From assembly GCF_020382885.2 (NCBI RefSeq), contig NC_058494.1:27476329-27540328 (forward strand): a stretch of DNA of 64,000 bases, read 5' to 3'. The translations under genes were made by a program, and so were the position numbers. Below the pieces are notes generated by a model. The model was not told the DNA's origin, did not search any database, and worked only from the letters and a program-made list of their open reading frames with translations. Origin of the DNA: Scatophagus argus (taxonomy: Eukaryota > Chordata > Actinopteri > Scatophagidae). Of this stretch, positions 33,104 to 44,937 are shown piece by piece. The first letter of the stretch is position 1, and every line of letters begins with the position of its first letter.

Positions 33104-36100
33104 AGGCCTGTTCTGTCCTCTAATGGACCCTCTAACCTGACTGGTCAGACTGGTGCGGCTGCTGGTCTTACCGAGGTTCTTGGTGGTGATGGTCTTGAGG
33201 CCGACAACCTGCAGAGCTCCGGCGCCCAGAACCAGCTGGCAGCTCCGAGAGTTGAAGTGCTGCGGACAGACGAGAGCGACACTGAACGTTACGCCTACCG
33301 ACAGCAAAGCGGCCTCACGGTGGCGCTGTGGTCTGAGATTCTGCCACTCAGCCGCTCTGAGTTTGGAAAAGTTCCTCGGCTGAACGCGGTCTGAGTGTTT
33401 GCGGCGGTTCTGACCTTGAGGAGATCCGACAGACGCGTCAGCATGTCGGTGGCGACGGACGGGATGTCGTTGACACACTGACAGTATTCCAGGAAGATCC
33501 GGATCAGCAGCAGGACCGTCCTGGACAAACAGACACACAGGGTCACAACACAAACCTTCAGCTGCTGACTTTTTTGTCATACGAGGGTTTCAGTTTGGGT
33601 TTCAGTTACCCGATGACGGCGTATTTTTGCCCGTCGACGAGCAGGAACTCAGTGGGCTTCCTGTCGTCCGGACCTGCAGGCAGAAACCAAACATGTTAGG
33701 GCTGAGGTCTTCCAACACTTTACACTCTGAATGCGTCCTGTGCTGAAGAGTGAAGCGGTTCACGTCCTTCTGCTGACTAAAATGTAGTCCGGACTGCACA
33801 GGAGCCTTTCAACGGCTGCTTGTGCCACCATGAAAACACTTTTCAGGTGCTGCAGCGAAGCGAAGGCACACGACCTGCAGCACGCCATCTGCAGGACGCC
33901 ATCTGCAGGACGCCATCTGCAGGACGCCATCTGCAGGACGCCATCTGCAGGACGCCATCTGCCTGCTCCGCGTTTCATCATAAAACCAGTCAGTCAGTCA
34001 GTCAGTGTTGTTGGGGTTTGTGGAGGGTTTTGGCCCTCGATGGGGGGCAGTTGAGGGTCTTTGGGTACCTGTGATTTTGCGTTCTGGTAGTGTTATTCTG
34101 CCGTCGGCGATGGAGTTCACCAGGTCCTGGAACTCAGCAGGAACCTCCGCCTGCTTCCAGCGCTCGTTGTCCAGCAGGAGGCTGCGGGGACACGAGACAA
34201 ACCACATCAGGACACAAAGACACACTCGACCCGTCAGGGCAGCGAGTTTCCAAACTCAGACTCATCAGCATGAAAGCAGGCCTGAAGTCCTTCACATGGA
34301 AACTCGAACATCACAGCGTCCTGACTCAAACCGTGACTCCTACTGAGGACGTCCTCTCACGCAGCCGTCTCATGAGACACGCAGCCAGCTGAGCTAATCA
34401 GCTTCTTGTTCGGAGGCTAAAGCTAACTTTTCCCGTAACAACAATGAAAATATGGTGGCTGCATCCCTGCAAAGTCCTCTGACTGGATTAACAGGCGGCT
34501 GCTGACCTGAGTTTGGTCTTGCGCTCTTCGTGGAAGCGGTGGACAAAGCGGTTGGCCTGGCTCTGCAGCGCCCCCCGCAGGGAGACGCTGCGCCTGCCGC
34601 ACAGCTCCTCGGTGTCCCGGACGAAAGCCTCCACCGCCTGAGAGAGACACACGAACTCGGCCGAGCTCAGACGCTCCAGAGAGCCGTCCTGATGGAAGAC
34701 GGAGACCAATTTAGGGACATCACACAGAGGAATTTAAATTCAGTACGTTTGTAGTCGTGTTTAGATCCGTAAAAGAATTAAAAAGATAAAACTTTGTTCA
34801 GCCTGAGCAAAACTGGCGTGCAGCCGCTGCAGCACAAAGCAAGAAAGGCCCCAAAAACATAAACAGCTGCAGCAGGACCAGCTGAGCTATCAAAACGAAC
34901 AGCTGAGCAGCACACTCACTGACATGTTAATGAAAACGTGTGGTAAACAACATGATGATGTCATTAATAAACAGGAAATGCGCAAAATGTGGCCAGAATT
35001 TGACGGTCACTCCAAACCTCCAGGGGGCAGCACCTCACCACAGTAACTGCTAGCTGCTGCTAACTGCTGTAGCCAAAGCTGCCATTAGCTCAACGGTAGC
35101 TTCGGCTAGCGGCTTCGTCAGACAGGATGTGCTGCTGCTAGCTGGTTAGCACGCTAGCTTAGATATCTCATCAGCTCATCAGCTTCTGTTTGGGTCGTGT
35201 CGAGTTGTGTGCGCCACACCTGCGGCGGCGGCTAACGCACATCTCTCGTACCTTCGCTCTGGCTGTGAGGACTTTGACGCAGCGGTCGTGGCTGATGTCG
35301 GAGGCCGAGTACAGCAGCTCCTGGATGTTGTTGATGACGCGGTTCAGCTCGAGCTCGGTGGGCATCATGGTCTCGCCGGACCTGCGGACAAACACACTCG
35401 ATGTTTCGGCGCTTTTTGAGCGACACAACATCCACATTTGGCAGGATGGAAGAAAAAGTGAGGTGACATACATGAAGCTCTGCTCCCTGCCGACCGGCGT
35501 CTCGCTGCTCCCAGAGGCAGAGTCGCTACTGACAGCCTCCGTCCGGCTCTGCTGGACCCTGGAGCCCCCCGCAGAGTTCTGATCCTGGACCACCGCCGCC
35601 TGCTGCTGCCGCTGGGCCTCGTTCAGAGCGTCGCTGATGAACAGGCCCTCGTGGGTGAGGTAGGCCAGCTCAGCCTCGCCCTGCAGGAGCGACGGGTTGT
35701 GGGAAGCCTCCTGGCCAGAAGCCCCTGAAACGGCCTCCTCCAGGAGCCGGTTCTTCTGGTTCGAGGCCTGAACCTCCAGGACCACGTTTTTGATCACGCT
35801 CAGAGTGGCCTGACAGACAGACAGACAGAAGGGAAATACAAGCTGCTGTCAGGTTTTATCTTCTGTTTACGAGCGCGTGGGCTCAGATTGTTCTGTTCCA
35901 CACACTTGATCATTTTTTAACTTTTGTCGAGGTCGAGTCCATCAGGTCTGATTCTGACCCACCTTGATCCTCTGCAGGAAGAGAAGAAAACTCTCAAAGA
36001 CGTTTTTCAGCAGCTCAAACCACTGAGGGAACGTCATCACGCGCATCTGGTCAGCGAGCCTGCGGACGAGCGCACGTGTCACACGGCGTTAAAAACATCC

Positions 36101-36881
36101 TGTTCAAACGTGTGTGTGCGTTCACTCTGCGCACACACACACGATGGTTTGGTCAGCTGAGTAAAGAGAAGTTTCTGTTACGGATGAAAGGATCAGACTG
36201 TAACATCAGGAACACAACCACACGGGCTGAACCGTCACGTTACGTTGCCGGCTCACGTCTTCATCATCATCAACATCATCGCCATGGTAACCGCACGCTC
36301 ATGTCAGCACGCTGAGGGTTATGTGGAGAAAATAACCACAAACGGCTGATTTGATGATGATGATGATGTGCAACCGCGGCCAACAGGACGTGTGTTTTCA
36401 GCGTGTGGCGTTTAAGTCGCCTCAGTCATCCCACAACAGAAACCAAACAACTTCAGCTTTGTGCCTGTCGGTTTAACAGAGCAGGTTTGTGGCTCTGCTG
36501 CAGCACGCAGAGCCACAGAGGGTACGTGGAGCTGGGCTCGCTGAGGCTCAGTCCAGATCCTCGGCCCGGAGCCTCAGGACTGAGCCTCAGCCCAGAGCCT
36601 CAGCCCAGAGCCTCGGCGCTTCTACTTACTTAGTGACGACTTCGGTGTCGATTTCTTCGATGTGTAAAACACTTTCTGCTACACACTGTGGACACAAACA
36701 GGACACATCAGGTGGGCTCGTTTGCTCGTGTCTGATGGCTCAGGTGCATTCACACAGTCGGGAGGCGTACCTGAGTGACCACGGCTTTGGCCGCCACAAT
36801 CGTCTCATCGCTATAAATATCCAGAAAGTCCAGTTTCCTCTGCCGCAGCAGGCCGAACACCAGAGACTCCAGACGGTCCTG

Positions 36882-36913
<32 letters not shown>

Positions 36914-38893
36914 TGAACGGCGCTCACCACAGCGAAAGGCCCAGAAAGTCAATGAGAAACGTGATGCGGTTTGACAGAAATCAGCGTTCAGATCAAATCC
37001 TTCATTCAAATCCTCACAGCCAACAAAATCAGGATCAAATCGATTCTTCATTTGAACAAAGAGCCGTTCATCATTTTAACTGTTTGGTTGAAAGTAATTC
37101 AGTCTACAGCAGTAAACTCCACCCCTCTGGCACTGCAGGCACATTAAAACAAACACACCAATTATCATCTGCGTCAGGCGTCGGCCGATTGACGGCTGAT
37201 CGATTACTGATCAGCTGTGACAACTGAGCCCGATTTCAGCAGCAGGCCTGATTTCATGGATCTGATGTGACTTTAGAGTGTGAGTGTGTGTGTGTGTGCG
37301 TCACCTTCTGCGAGGCAGCGTTTGGTTTGTGAACCTGTGACGGACACGACAAAAGTTAAACACACACACACGTGTTTCCACAGGACCACAGACGAATATT
37401 GATCTGATCTGAAATATTCCGGATTTTTGGTTTGTTTGATTTTCAGGCTCTCAAACTATCAATAAAGGTGACCTGCAAAAGAGGCTGATTACTGTTCAAG
37501 GGCTTTCAAGGACTTTCAAGGCCCTAAATCAAACATTTCCAGGTTCCCAGCAGTCGTCACTGTGGTCATAAATGACGTGAAGCCTGAAGAGCTGCACACG
37601 TTTTCAGGTCAAAGCAGGCTGAAACTGATGCCTGAACTCTGAGGACCCGAGTCCCTCAGGCGTCTCTGAAGCGACGGATCCGGCGGTCCGGACCGGATCA
37701 GAGGCGCTTCTGTGCCTGATCAGAGTGTGTTTAGTGCTGCTGTGGTCTCATGTGGACTACAGGACAAAACAGGACGAAGGCTTTGGGGGGAGTTTGTTCA
37801 GACCTTCTCCAGGACCTGCGGCTCGTCCCTCAGGCTGCGGTTCAGGTCACTGCGGGCGAACATGCTGAAGTCCTCCACCATCATCTTATCGATCAGCTTC
37901 TCCAGCTCGCACAGCTGGGAGCCCAGATGTCTGAGGGAGGGACAGACAGGCAGAGAGACAGTCAGAGAGACAGACAGGCAGGCAGACTGCAGCTGCAGTT
38001 TGGTGACCGCGTCCACACTCATCAGACTGCGGACAAAGTCCTCCTGTCCTCACCTGAAGCTGTGGACTCCCTGCAGCTCCTGCTGCAGCACCTCCTTGGT
38101 GGTGGAGATGAGCTCCAGCGCGCCGACGAACTCTGAGGTGGAGAGCAGCAGCTGCACGGTGGGCTGCGTCTGATGCACCGCCGCCATCAGCTTCAGCTTG
38201 TTGTGCAGTTTGACGCAGTTGTTGCGGGCCAGGGCGGTGCGGAGGGCCCGCAGAGGCCCCTGGCACATGACCCGGTCGATGGCGGCGGTCCGTCCCCGCA
38301 GCACGGCCACGGCCCGCTGCGTCTCCTGCAGCCGGTCCTGCAGCTCGTGCTGCGAGGACATGGCGTGGAAAAAGGCCTCGGAGCGCAGAGAGATCTGCCG
38401 GGCGATGCTCACCTCCACCACGTCCAGATAGTGACTCAGCTGGACGGAGACACAGGACAACCGACTGACACGTGACTCATGAGAAGCAGCTGTGATGTCA
38501 TGTGCGTGTGTGCGTGCGCGTGTGTGTGTGTGTGCGTGTCTTCACCTTCTCCTGCAGCAGTTTGGAGGAGGCCACGTCCCTGCTGCTCCTCCCCCCGGCG
38601 CTGTTGAAGTGCGACCAGGGCAGGACGGCGTTGAAGGTGGCGGGGTCCTCCAGAGCAAAGTCAGGCTTCATGAAGATCTTCATGGGGGACGGAGTGAGAC
38701 ACCCAGACAAACAGTGGACACGTCTCAGATACCAAATCACTTCATCCACATGATAAACTTAATGCGTCACACAGCAAAATGCTGGACTCAGCAGAGCAGT
38801 GGACGCAAGCAGAGAGGAAGTTCAAAGCAGAAAATGAAAGTAAAACCGACCCAATAAACACACGAGAAGCATAAAGCAAAGTACAGCAGCAGC

Positions 38894-38936
<43 letters not shown>

Positions 38937-39830
38937 TCAGTAGAAGTATTACCTTGGGGACCTGTTCCAGCTCAGCTCTGGATTTTTCTGGAGGACACAA
39001 AGAAACTGTGGCTCAGGAACTTGACGTTAGCTTATTTTACACTCTACGAAGTCGCGTGCTGGGGGCCATTTTGGATCAGATGCGAGTCGGCTGGTGACTG
39101 AAGTGTGTGTTACAGCTAACCTGTTTCCATCACCGCAAATGGACAAAACACTAAAACACGCAGGATCCTGTCAGCACGCCGTCGCACCGCCGACGCGAAC
39201 GTTCCTGCACTCAGAGCCTCTGAAGGCTTCACCATCAATGAATCAATATGCAATAAAAAAAGAATATTTTTTATGTCATCTGTTGGCCAATCAGGTGTGT
39301 TGCTGCTCGGCTCGCACGACCAAATTTTAGGCCTGTGCAAAGAATACACTGCGTGTGTACTCTGTGTACTGTGTGTGTACTGTGTGTGTACTGAGGCGTC
39401 CTCAGGGCACGTCCTGCAGCAGCAGCTGGTTGATAATTCATACCGTGGTTGGTGGTGATGCTGGAGACGGCGTCCACGCTGTCTTTGTTGGGACAAATGG
39501 TCTTGCAGCGTTCATGGATTCTTTCCCTCTGAAGACAAAGACACACAAAGACAAAACAGACTCAGCGACTCCCCCTGGAGGCGTGAAATCAAAATGTTGG
39601 GTTTGTCCTGAGGGTGGCGCTAAAGACCACCGCTGTGGAGGTCGAACTGCTTGAGGAGGAAATGAAGGAGGTGGTGACATGAGGGACGTTTATAAAAACT
39701 GGACGGCTCTTACAGGAAGACACAAAGTCGTCACCAAAGGCCTTCATGAGAAAACAAAGAGGGAATAAAAAGCTGCTGTGAGAGCACATTTCTGATGAAA
39801 CACAAACAGGAAGAGCAAGTCGAGCAGAGT

Positions 39831-39871
<41 letters not shown>

Positions 39872-40915
39872 GTAATGGAAGGAAGGATCCTGCATGAGAA
39901 AAAAGTTACCAAACTAAAAATCAGAACATCAACAGTAAAACTGATTTTAATCCACAAACTGCTGGAACATAAATGCTTTATTTTTGTGTCAGACTCAAAA
40001 GCTGAAGCTGCCGCAGTTCACAGACGCCACCGCTTTAAAACACTCACAAAGTGTGTCAAAGTGACCCAGTGACATCAGCGGCTAACAGGAGATGCTAACA
40101 GGAGCGGCTAACAGCTAATTAGCAGGGCATCATGGGAACCTAAAAGTCCCGGTCTCAGTCTGAAGATCTAAAATGTGGCTGGAAACACCAAAATCGAGCC
40201 AAAATGTCTGAGGGCTGCAGAGAATAAAACACGATGATGTGAATGTGAACGACCCTCAAACACGCTGAGCGAGCAGGTCGGCGTGGGGCTTACCTGAGCC
40301 GTCTCCTGCAGGTAGGGTCCGAACTGTTCCCTGGTGATGCTGGGCAGGCAGAAGGAGGGCATCACCTCCGTCTCGGCGAAGTCCAGCCCCCACGTTTTGG
40401 TGAAGAAGTCGGACTCCCGCTTGGCGAGCCGCGGGTCGTTCAACGCGGCGGGCAGGTTGACCTTGGAGCTGTACACCGTCCATCTGTCGTGCTCTGCCAC
40501 CACAGACGGGCCGTCACACAGGCCCCGCCCCTCGCCTGCGGGACCACGACAGAGTCAGCACAAGTCTGATACACAACATCAAGTTATTTAACAAACACGT
40601 CCTGATTCCAGCTTCTGCAATTTAAAAACACTCTTTGTTTCACATCAGCTGAACCGACAAAACCAAATCATTTCAGGTTCAAGACATTCTGACGCTCTAA
40701 TTCAGGCTGGCAGGCCAGTCTGTTCAGTGAAGACCACGTCTATGAATGCTAAGACGCCAAAGGCGGCGGCGGCTCCCACCGGTGGGCTCCTTGGGACAGA
40801 CGTCGGGCAGCGAGCGGACGGGCCGGCAGCGAGGGGGGGAGGGATCCCGCTCCTTGTGATAGATCCTGTCTCGGCCTCCGCGAGGCACTGGGGAGGAGCT
40901 GTGGCTGGAGGCCAT
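32107..40915 (-). CDS. vps54: VPS54, GARP/EARP complex subunit, 22 coding exons, 976 aa
   Basis: It tethers endosome-derived vesicles at the trans-Golgi with VPS51, VPS52 and VPS53; Vps54 is the subunit that places GARP at the TGN. Coding exons, 5' to 3' on the minus strand: 40780-40915, 40294-40535, 39444-39528, 38953-38987, 38546-38677, 38054-38439, 37804-37930, 36771-36878, 36630-36685, 35963-36059, 35472-35809, 35252-35381, 34507-34688, 34069-34181, 33610-33673, 33415-33520, 33172-33259, 32945-33060, 32760-32840, 32519-32626, 32304-32398 and 32107-32212. They sum to 977 codons including the stop; human is 977 aa. Recognisable segments are the N-terminus MASSHSSSPVPR, then WTVYSSKVNLPAALNDP, IFMKPDFAL, the coiled N-terminal half and the conserved C-terminal domain (FHEERKTKL, LLLIRIFLEYCQCVNDIPSV, KTITTKNLASRCLQL), ending DLNMAEIWEQKR. 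Acceptor 36878/36879 and the acceptor at 33061 are formed by (TG)n. The 338-base exon (35472-35809) is the least conserved part. Confidence 0.96.
32270..32300. repeat. (GT)n microsatellite abutting a vps54 donor
   Basis: About 15 GT units. On the minus strand the intron starts GTAACACACAC, so the repeat begins within the splice donor region. Confidence 0.9.
32665..32726. repeat. 31-base tandem duplication in vps54 intron
   Basis: Two exact adjacent copies of a GC-rich 31-base unit (starts GCCGACAGCC, ends GCAGAGCA). They are closely followed by two copies of a TCGCACGGCTCA unit just before the exon at 32760. Confidence 0.9.
33069..33101. repeat. (CA)n microsatellite forming the acceptor region of a vps54 exon
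   Basis: About 16 units. On the minus strand a (TG)n run ends eight bases before the acceptor AG, replacing a normal pyrimidine tract. Confidence 0.9.
33884..33966. repeat. 14-base minisatellite in vps54 intron
   Basis: Five exact copies of GCCATCTGCAGGAC followed by a partial sixth, each containing a PstI-type CTGCAG site. Copies are identical, which suggests recent expansion. Confidence 0.95.
36879..36911. repeat. (CA)n microsatellite forming the acceptor region of a vps54 exon
   Basis: On the minus strand the repeat reads (TG)n and runs directly into the acceptor TGTCAG of the exon at 36771-36878. Confidence 0.9.
38886..38938. repeat. (AGT)n / (AGC)n trinucleotide repeat in vps54 intron
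   Basis: Three AGC units then about 14 AGT units. On the minus strand it lies just inside the intron, starting about 14 bases after the donor of the 35-base microexon at 38953-38987. Confidence 0.9.
39833..39867. repeat. (CA)n microsatellite in vps54 intron
   Basis: About 17 CA units. Confidence 0.9.
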
Positions 40916-40945
40916 GGCATTGGGACTCGCCTCCCAGGAGGCTAG
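40916..40945 (-). other. vps54: vps54 5' UTR part of the first coding exon, with an overlapping upstream ATG
   Basis: The exon starts after a good acceptor (CTGTCCCCAG|CTAGCC). An upstream ATG (40918-40920) lies five bases before the main one, in another frame and a weaker context (CCCAATGC versus GCCATGG). After splicing, its frame would overlap the start of VPS54 for roughly 78 codons. Confidence 0.6.
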
Positions 40946-41075
40946 CTGGGGACAGACGAGACACACAGAGACAGGAAATGACATTTTGTCTTGTCATCAA
41001 CAAATCTCCTGTTCAGACTCAAACAAAGAGTTTCCACTGATGCATCTTCTTCCTCTGAGTCTCCATTAACATCAG

Positions 41076-41101
41076 TTCACACACACACACACACACACAC
41101 A
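41076..41101. repeat. (CA)n microsatellite in vps54 5' intron
   Basis: About 13 CA units. Confidence 0.85.
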
Positions 41102-42704
41102 CAGCGTGGAGCTGAGAGCCACAGACAGGAAGTCAGACAGCACAGACAGACGGACTAACATGCTGATGGTCGTTGTACTTGACAAGAGTAAGAAAACTAC
41201 AGAATAACGTCGGCCTCATCTCATCCTGCCTGACAGCCTTACAGCCTGACTCAAACCGCCGCTCTTCTCTGCAGCACAGGAAGTGACGCCTTTCACGCAG
41301 CGAGGTCGACTTCTGGCAGCCGTTCACAGCAGAACCGAAACCTCAGCGTTGTTTTGAGACAACATCATGACTCGCTTCATCGTGTTACTGATCATCGTTA
41401 CTTACAGGTCTGTGCTGGACTGCAGTCCTGTTCGTGTCCACTCCTTTCAGCTGTTTTCAGGTCTGTTGAACGTCCCGCTTAGCTCACCAGCTGGTCTCTA
41501 AACTGACACCGAGAGCTGCTGAGCGGAGCCCCGCTTCATCAGATCTGCTGAACCAACCCGGGAACCGAAACTATGAATGACACTCACAGCGTGAGAGTCA
41601 CTCTGAGCAACAGGTTTCATATGATACCTGAGTCACTGACAATATGAACCATCACTGCAGCCTTTTCCCACTTTGAAAAGCCGCCTCAGCAGAACTGAAA
41701 GTTGGTTAACTGATTGGAAATAACCGGCTGGTTTATTTTTGCAGAGATTTGCGACTTTGAAAAACGTGAGCGTGGCTCACGTGCTAACAATACTGATACA
41801 ACACTGAGTGTATTATCATGAGGCTGCAACCAACACAAACATGTCAAAGTCTAATCTGTTACTGTCTCCACGCCCAGAGGACACACTCCTGTCCTCTCCC
41901 ATTCACTTCAACTGAAGCTCGGACGACTGACAAACACAACGCGTGTTTCCGTTCCAGTGTGACGTCCTGTCAGTTCAGTCATCTGAAGCACACTATGACA
42001 CCACATCAGAACCGGAACATCAGCTGCTCACGTCCCGAAGACGACTGTGACTCAAACCTGATGGACACCACGCTGACACAATCATCGAGTTATTCCCTCA
42101 AACTGTCCAAACATGTCCTTAATATAAAACCAATAATGCTCCCATTAAAGGCGGACTGAAACAAACAAAGTTCTGGGCTGTCAGTAAATCTGTTCAGCAT
42201 CAAATTAATTAGCAACATTAATTTTGACCAATACTTACTGTTATTTCTTCCATGCACAAGTAACATTAGCTCTCAGACGAAGATATTAGGGGTTAAATGT
42301 TTAAATCCAATCAGGTTTTGTATTGTTTATGTCAAATCATTGCATTGTCAATGCAGGCAGCTGTGCCAGAAGCTAACCGGCTAGCTTTAGCTTAGCTTCG
42401 GTGCATTCACTGCTGTATCCGTTAGCGTTAAATCCACTGAGCTGACAGTGAAGCCAAAGGTCAAAGGTAACAGCAGAGACACGAAACAGATTTTACTTTG
42501 AACGACAGGACTGATAAAACTCTGAATATCCGCGGCCCGTGCAAATGCTAAGGCTAATGTTGTCAGCGAGAGCAGCGGAGGTTACACGTAGACTGGCTAA
42601 TGCTAGCAGGCTAGGCTGAGCAGCTGGCTAACGCTGTGGCAGGCGGACAGACGGAGACAAACCTGAGAGGTTCAGTGACTGCGGAGCGTCTGTCGCTTCC
42701 GTAC

Positions 42705-42870
42705 CTGTCGTGTGAAGCACAGCAGCCGGTGTATCTCCTCTTCACCATCACAGGAACGCCGGAAGAACCGGGAGCAAAACAACAGGACACACAGCAGCAG
42801 CTAGCACCATTACACCGACCATCATGCACTGCGGGAGGCGGGGCAGCGGCGGGATCTTCTTCTTCTGCCA
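42705..42870 (-). promoter_or_regulatory. vps54: Probable vps54 promoter and non-coding first exon
   Basis: On the minus strand a donor (CACGACAG|GTACGG) is at 42704/42705. Upstream are CpG-rich sequence, a GC box within GGAGGCGGGGC and a GCAGTGCATGATGG block. The position fits a 5' UTR exon 1.76 kb before the coding start. The exact start is unknown. Confidence 0.45.
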
Positions 42871-43261
42871 TAAAACTCACTGCTGCCACCTTCTGGCCAG
42901 CTCGCACCTCTCCAAGTAAAACTGTCTACCCAAGTGGAAGTAGCAAGACTGCAGTGTAACAATTGTAGTAAGTAAAAACACATTAGCGTTAGCTAAAGGA
43001 AAACTACTGTCCGTGCAAGACAGCTCATTTCACAATAACGTATTACTGCATATTATTGGATTAGGATTATTGGTGCATTCATGTGCAGATGGCAAATGTG
43101 GGGCTAAAATAAAATGATCAACTTATATTTTAAATATATTACTTCATACATGGTGGGGTAGATAGATACATTCTTATTAATAAAACCAAGAATAGATTAT
43201 ATTTGGAATTTATATTTGCATTCTGAAAAGTAACCAGCAGGACTTTCCTCTGAATTATGAA

Positions 43262-43352
43262 GCAGCAGAAAGTGGAAATACTCAAATACAAGTACCTCAG
43301 AACAGAACAGTACTTGAGTAAATGTGAAATACTTTGCACCACTACCAATATG
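43262..43352. repeat. Dispersed AAGTACTTGAGTA-type element
   Basis: AGTGGAAATACTCAAATACA, AAGTACCTCAGA, AGTACTTGAGTAAATGTGAA and TACTTTGCACCACTACC occur in order. This is the best-preserved copy of the family in the window. Confidence 0.6.
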
Positions 43353-44428
43353 GACCATTTAACCTACTTTACTTTGATTTCCCTACTGCACAGCTGCCCA
43401 GCATGGGGCCCACGGGCCAAAGTTGGCCCACCAGTTGTGTCTAGGAGGCACACCTGGGATTTAGTTCCATTTTACATTTTAACACCACAGTATGTTTAGT
43501 CCACAGTGCGCTGTGAAGTTTTGTTTTCGCCCCTGTGAAGGAAAGCGTCAGGTACTCCTGACTGCAGGTCTGAAGATGTGACGGTGAGTGTCTTTGTTTA
43601 TTGGACACACAAACATCGGCAGGGAACGGGGTCTCGTCTGGTCCGGGTTTATCGGACGCGTCTGAAACCAGCACAGGTTTGACTCAGGAATTTTTACAAC
43701 ACTGAAAAAGTTTGGCATCGAAAACCAAACGTGAACTGAAAAAGCCATACAAATATTTGGTGTTTACAATTATTTGCTTTTCTATATATTTATAATTCTT
43801 GTTTTTTTTAATGTCAATCTTCAGATTTTTTTCCTGTTTTTTAATGACAGCTTTCTTAAATGTCATCATTAATCTTTTTATCTGCTGTACCTGTCTGATG
43901 GAAATGATTCAATGCCAACGTTTCCCTTTTATAGTTCAGTTCTCATTTAACGTCATAAATTGTGTGTTACTGTTCTGGCCCAGCTGAAGCTTTACCGTCA
44001 CGCGGCTGAAGTTCATCCTCTCAGGAACGTCGAGGAAATCGCAGTGAAAATCTGCCTTATGACTGACGTCCTCCTTTGAGAGCACTTTGCATTTGGTCGC
44101 TACTCGACCGTCTTCTCGTGCTTGTAGTATATTTTCACTTTGCTTAAAGGTCCAGCGTTTCAATGGCGGCGGCAGACTGCGGCCAAATGAACGCGTCATC
44201 CCGGCCTGCTTCACGGTGGTCCCTGCAGACATGAAAGTCCTGCTGCTGCAGGGACACAAGTGGTGCAGCAAGGCGGACTTGGCCACGAGACCCGCACCCC
44301 GACAGACACAGAAGACTACGTTTCAGGTGACTGCACACTAATGAAAACACGATTCTGAATACTATGTTCAAGTATTTAATTCACGCTCCTAAACCCGACA
44401 CCCTGGACCTCCAAAACCTTCAGTCTGG

Positions 44429-44454
44429 GTGTGTGTGTGTGTGTGTGTGTGTGT
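44429..44454. repeat. (GT)n microsatellite
   Basis: About 13 GT units in the probable peli1 3' flank. Confidence 0.9.
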
Positions 44455-44937
44455 TTCAAATCAGACAGCAGCTGAAGAAGTTTACTGAGAAACAGATGTT
44501 TGTTACGATACAAAGCTTGTATTAAGATCATAAAATACAGTAATTCTGTGTTACAGACGAAGGTCACTTGGTAACTGATTGGCTTTTCATGTTCCTGCAG
44601 AGAAAAGCCGTTACAGTAGAAACAGGATGACAGGGAGACGCCGAGACCGCAGTGATGACGTCCTGTAAGGCAGCGAGTCCGTCATCAGCTGCTGGAAAAC
44701 CTTCCTGCTGGTTCACAAAATCACGTCACTGAGAGGTAAAGGAACAGCTTCAGGCAGGAAGAGGAGGGCGGCGCTGCCCGAATCACACCTGATATTCAGC
44801 AAAGGGCAGGAATCAACCCCACGAAGGCATCGATGTGGTCAAAATTAAGTTAAATTAAGTTATAAAAAATTAAGTTATGTAAAGGTAAAAGTCAAAGCGT
44901 ATTGTTGTGTCTGCCTCTCCTGAGGTAGGAAGTCTTC

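Larger units (their letters stand above)
42871..44937. other. Region between the vps54 promoter and the peli1 stop
   Basis: No gene is recognised. The right part should include the peli1 3' UTR. A minus-strand AATAAA (TTTATT at 43597-43602) is a possible poly(A) signal 1.3 kb after the stop. A 116-codon minus-strand frame at 43936-44286 has no recognisable domain. AT-rich DNA fills 43.1-43.3 and 43.7-43.95 kb. Confidence 0.45.

Noticed and set aside
37303-37330. A possible tiny extra vps54 exon between the exons at 37804 and 36771
   Set aside because: The flanking exons already join in phase and match the family (QVLEK then DRLESLV). No exon is needed.
43936-44286. A 116-codon minus-strand frame downstream of peli1
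   Set aside because: No similarity recognised, no splice context, and it lies in probable 3' UTR or intergenic DNA.
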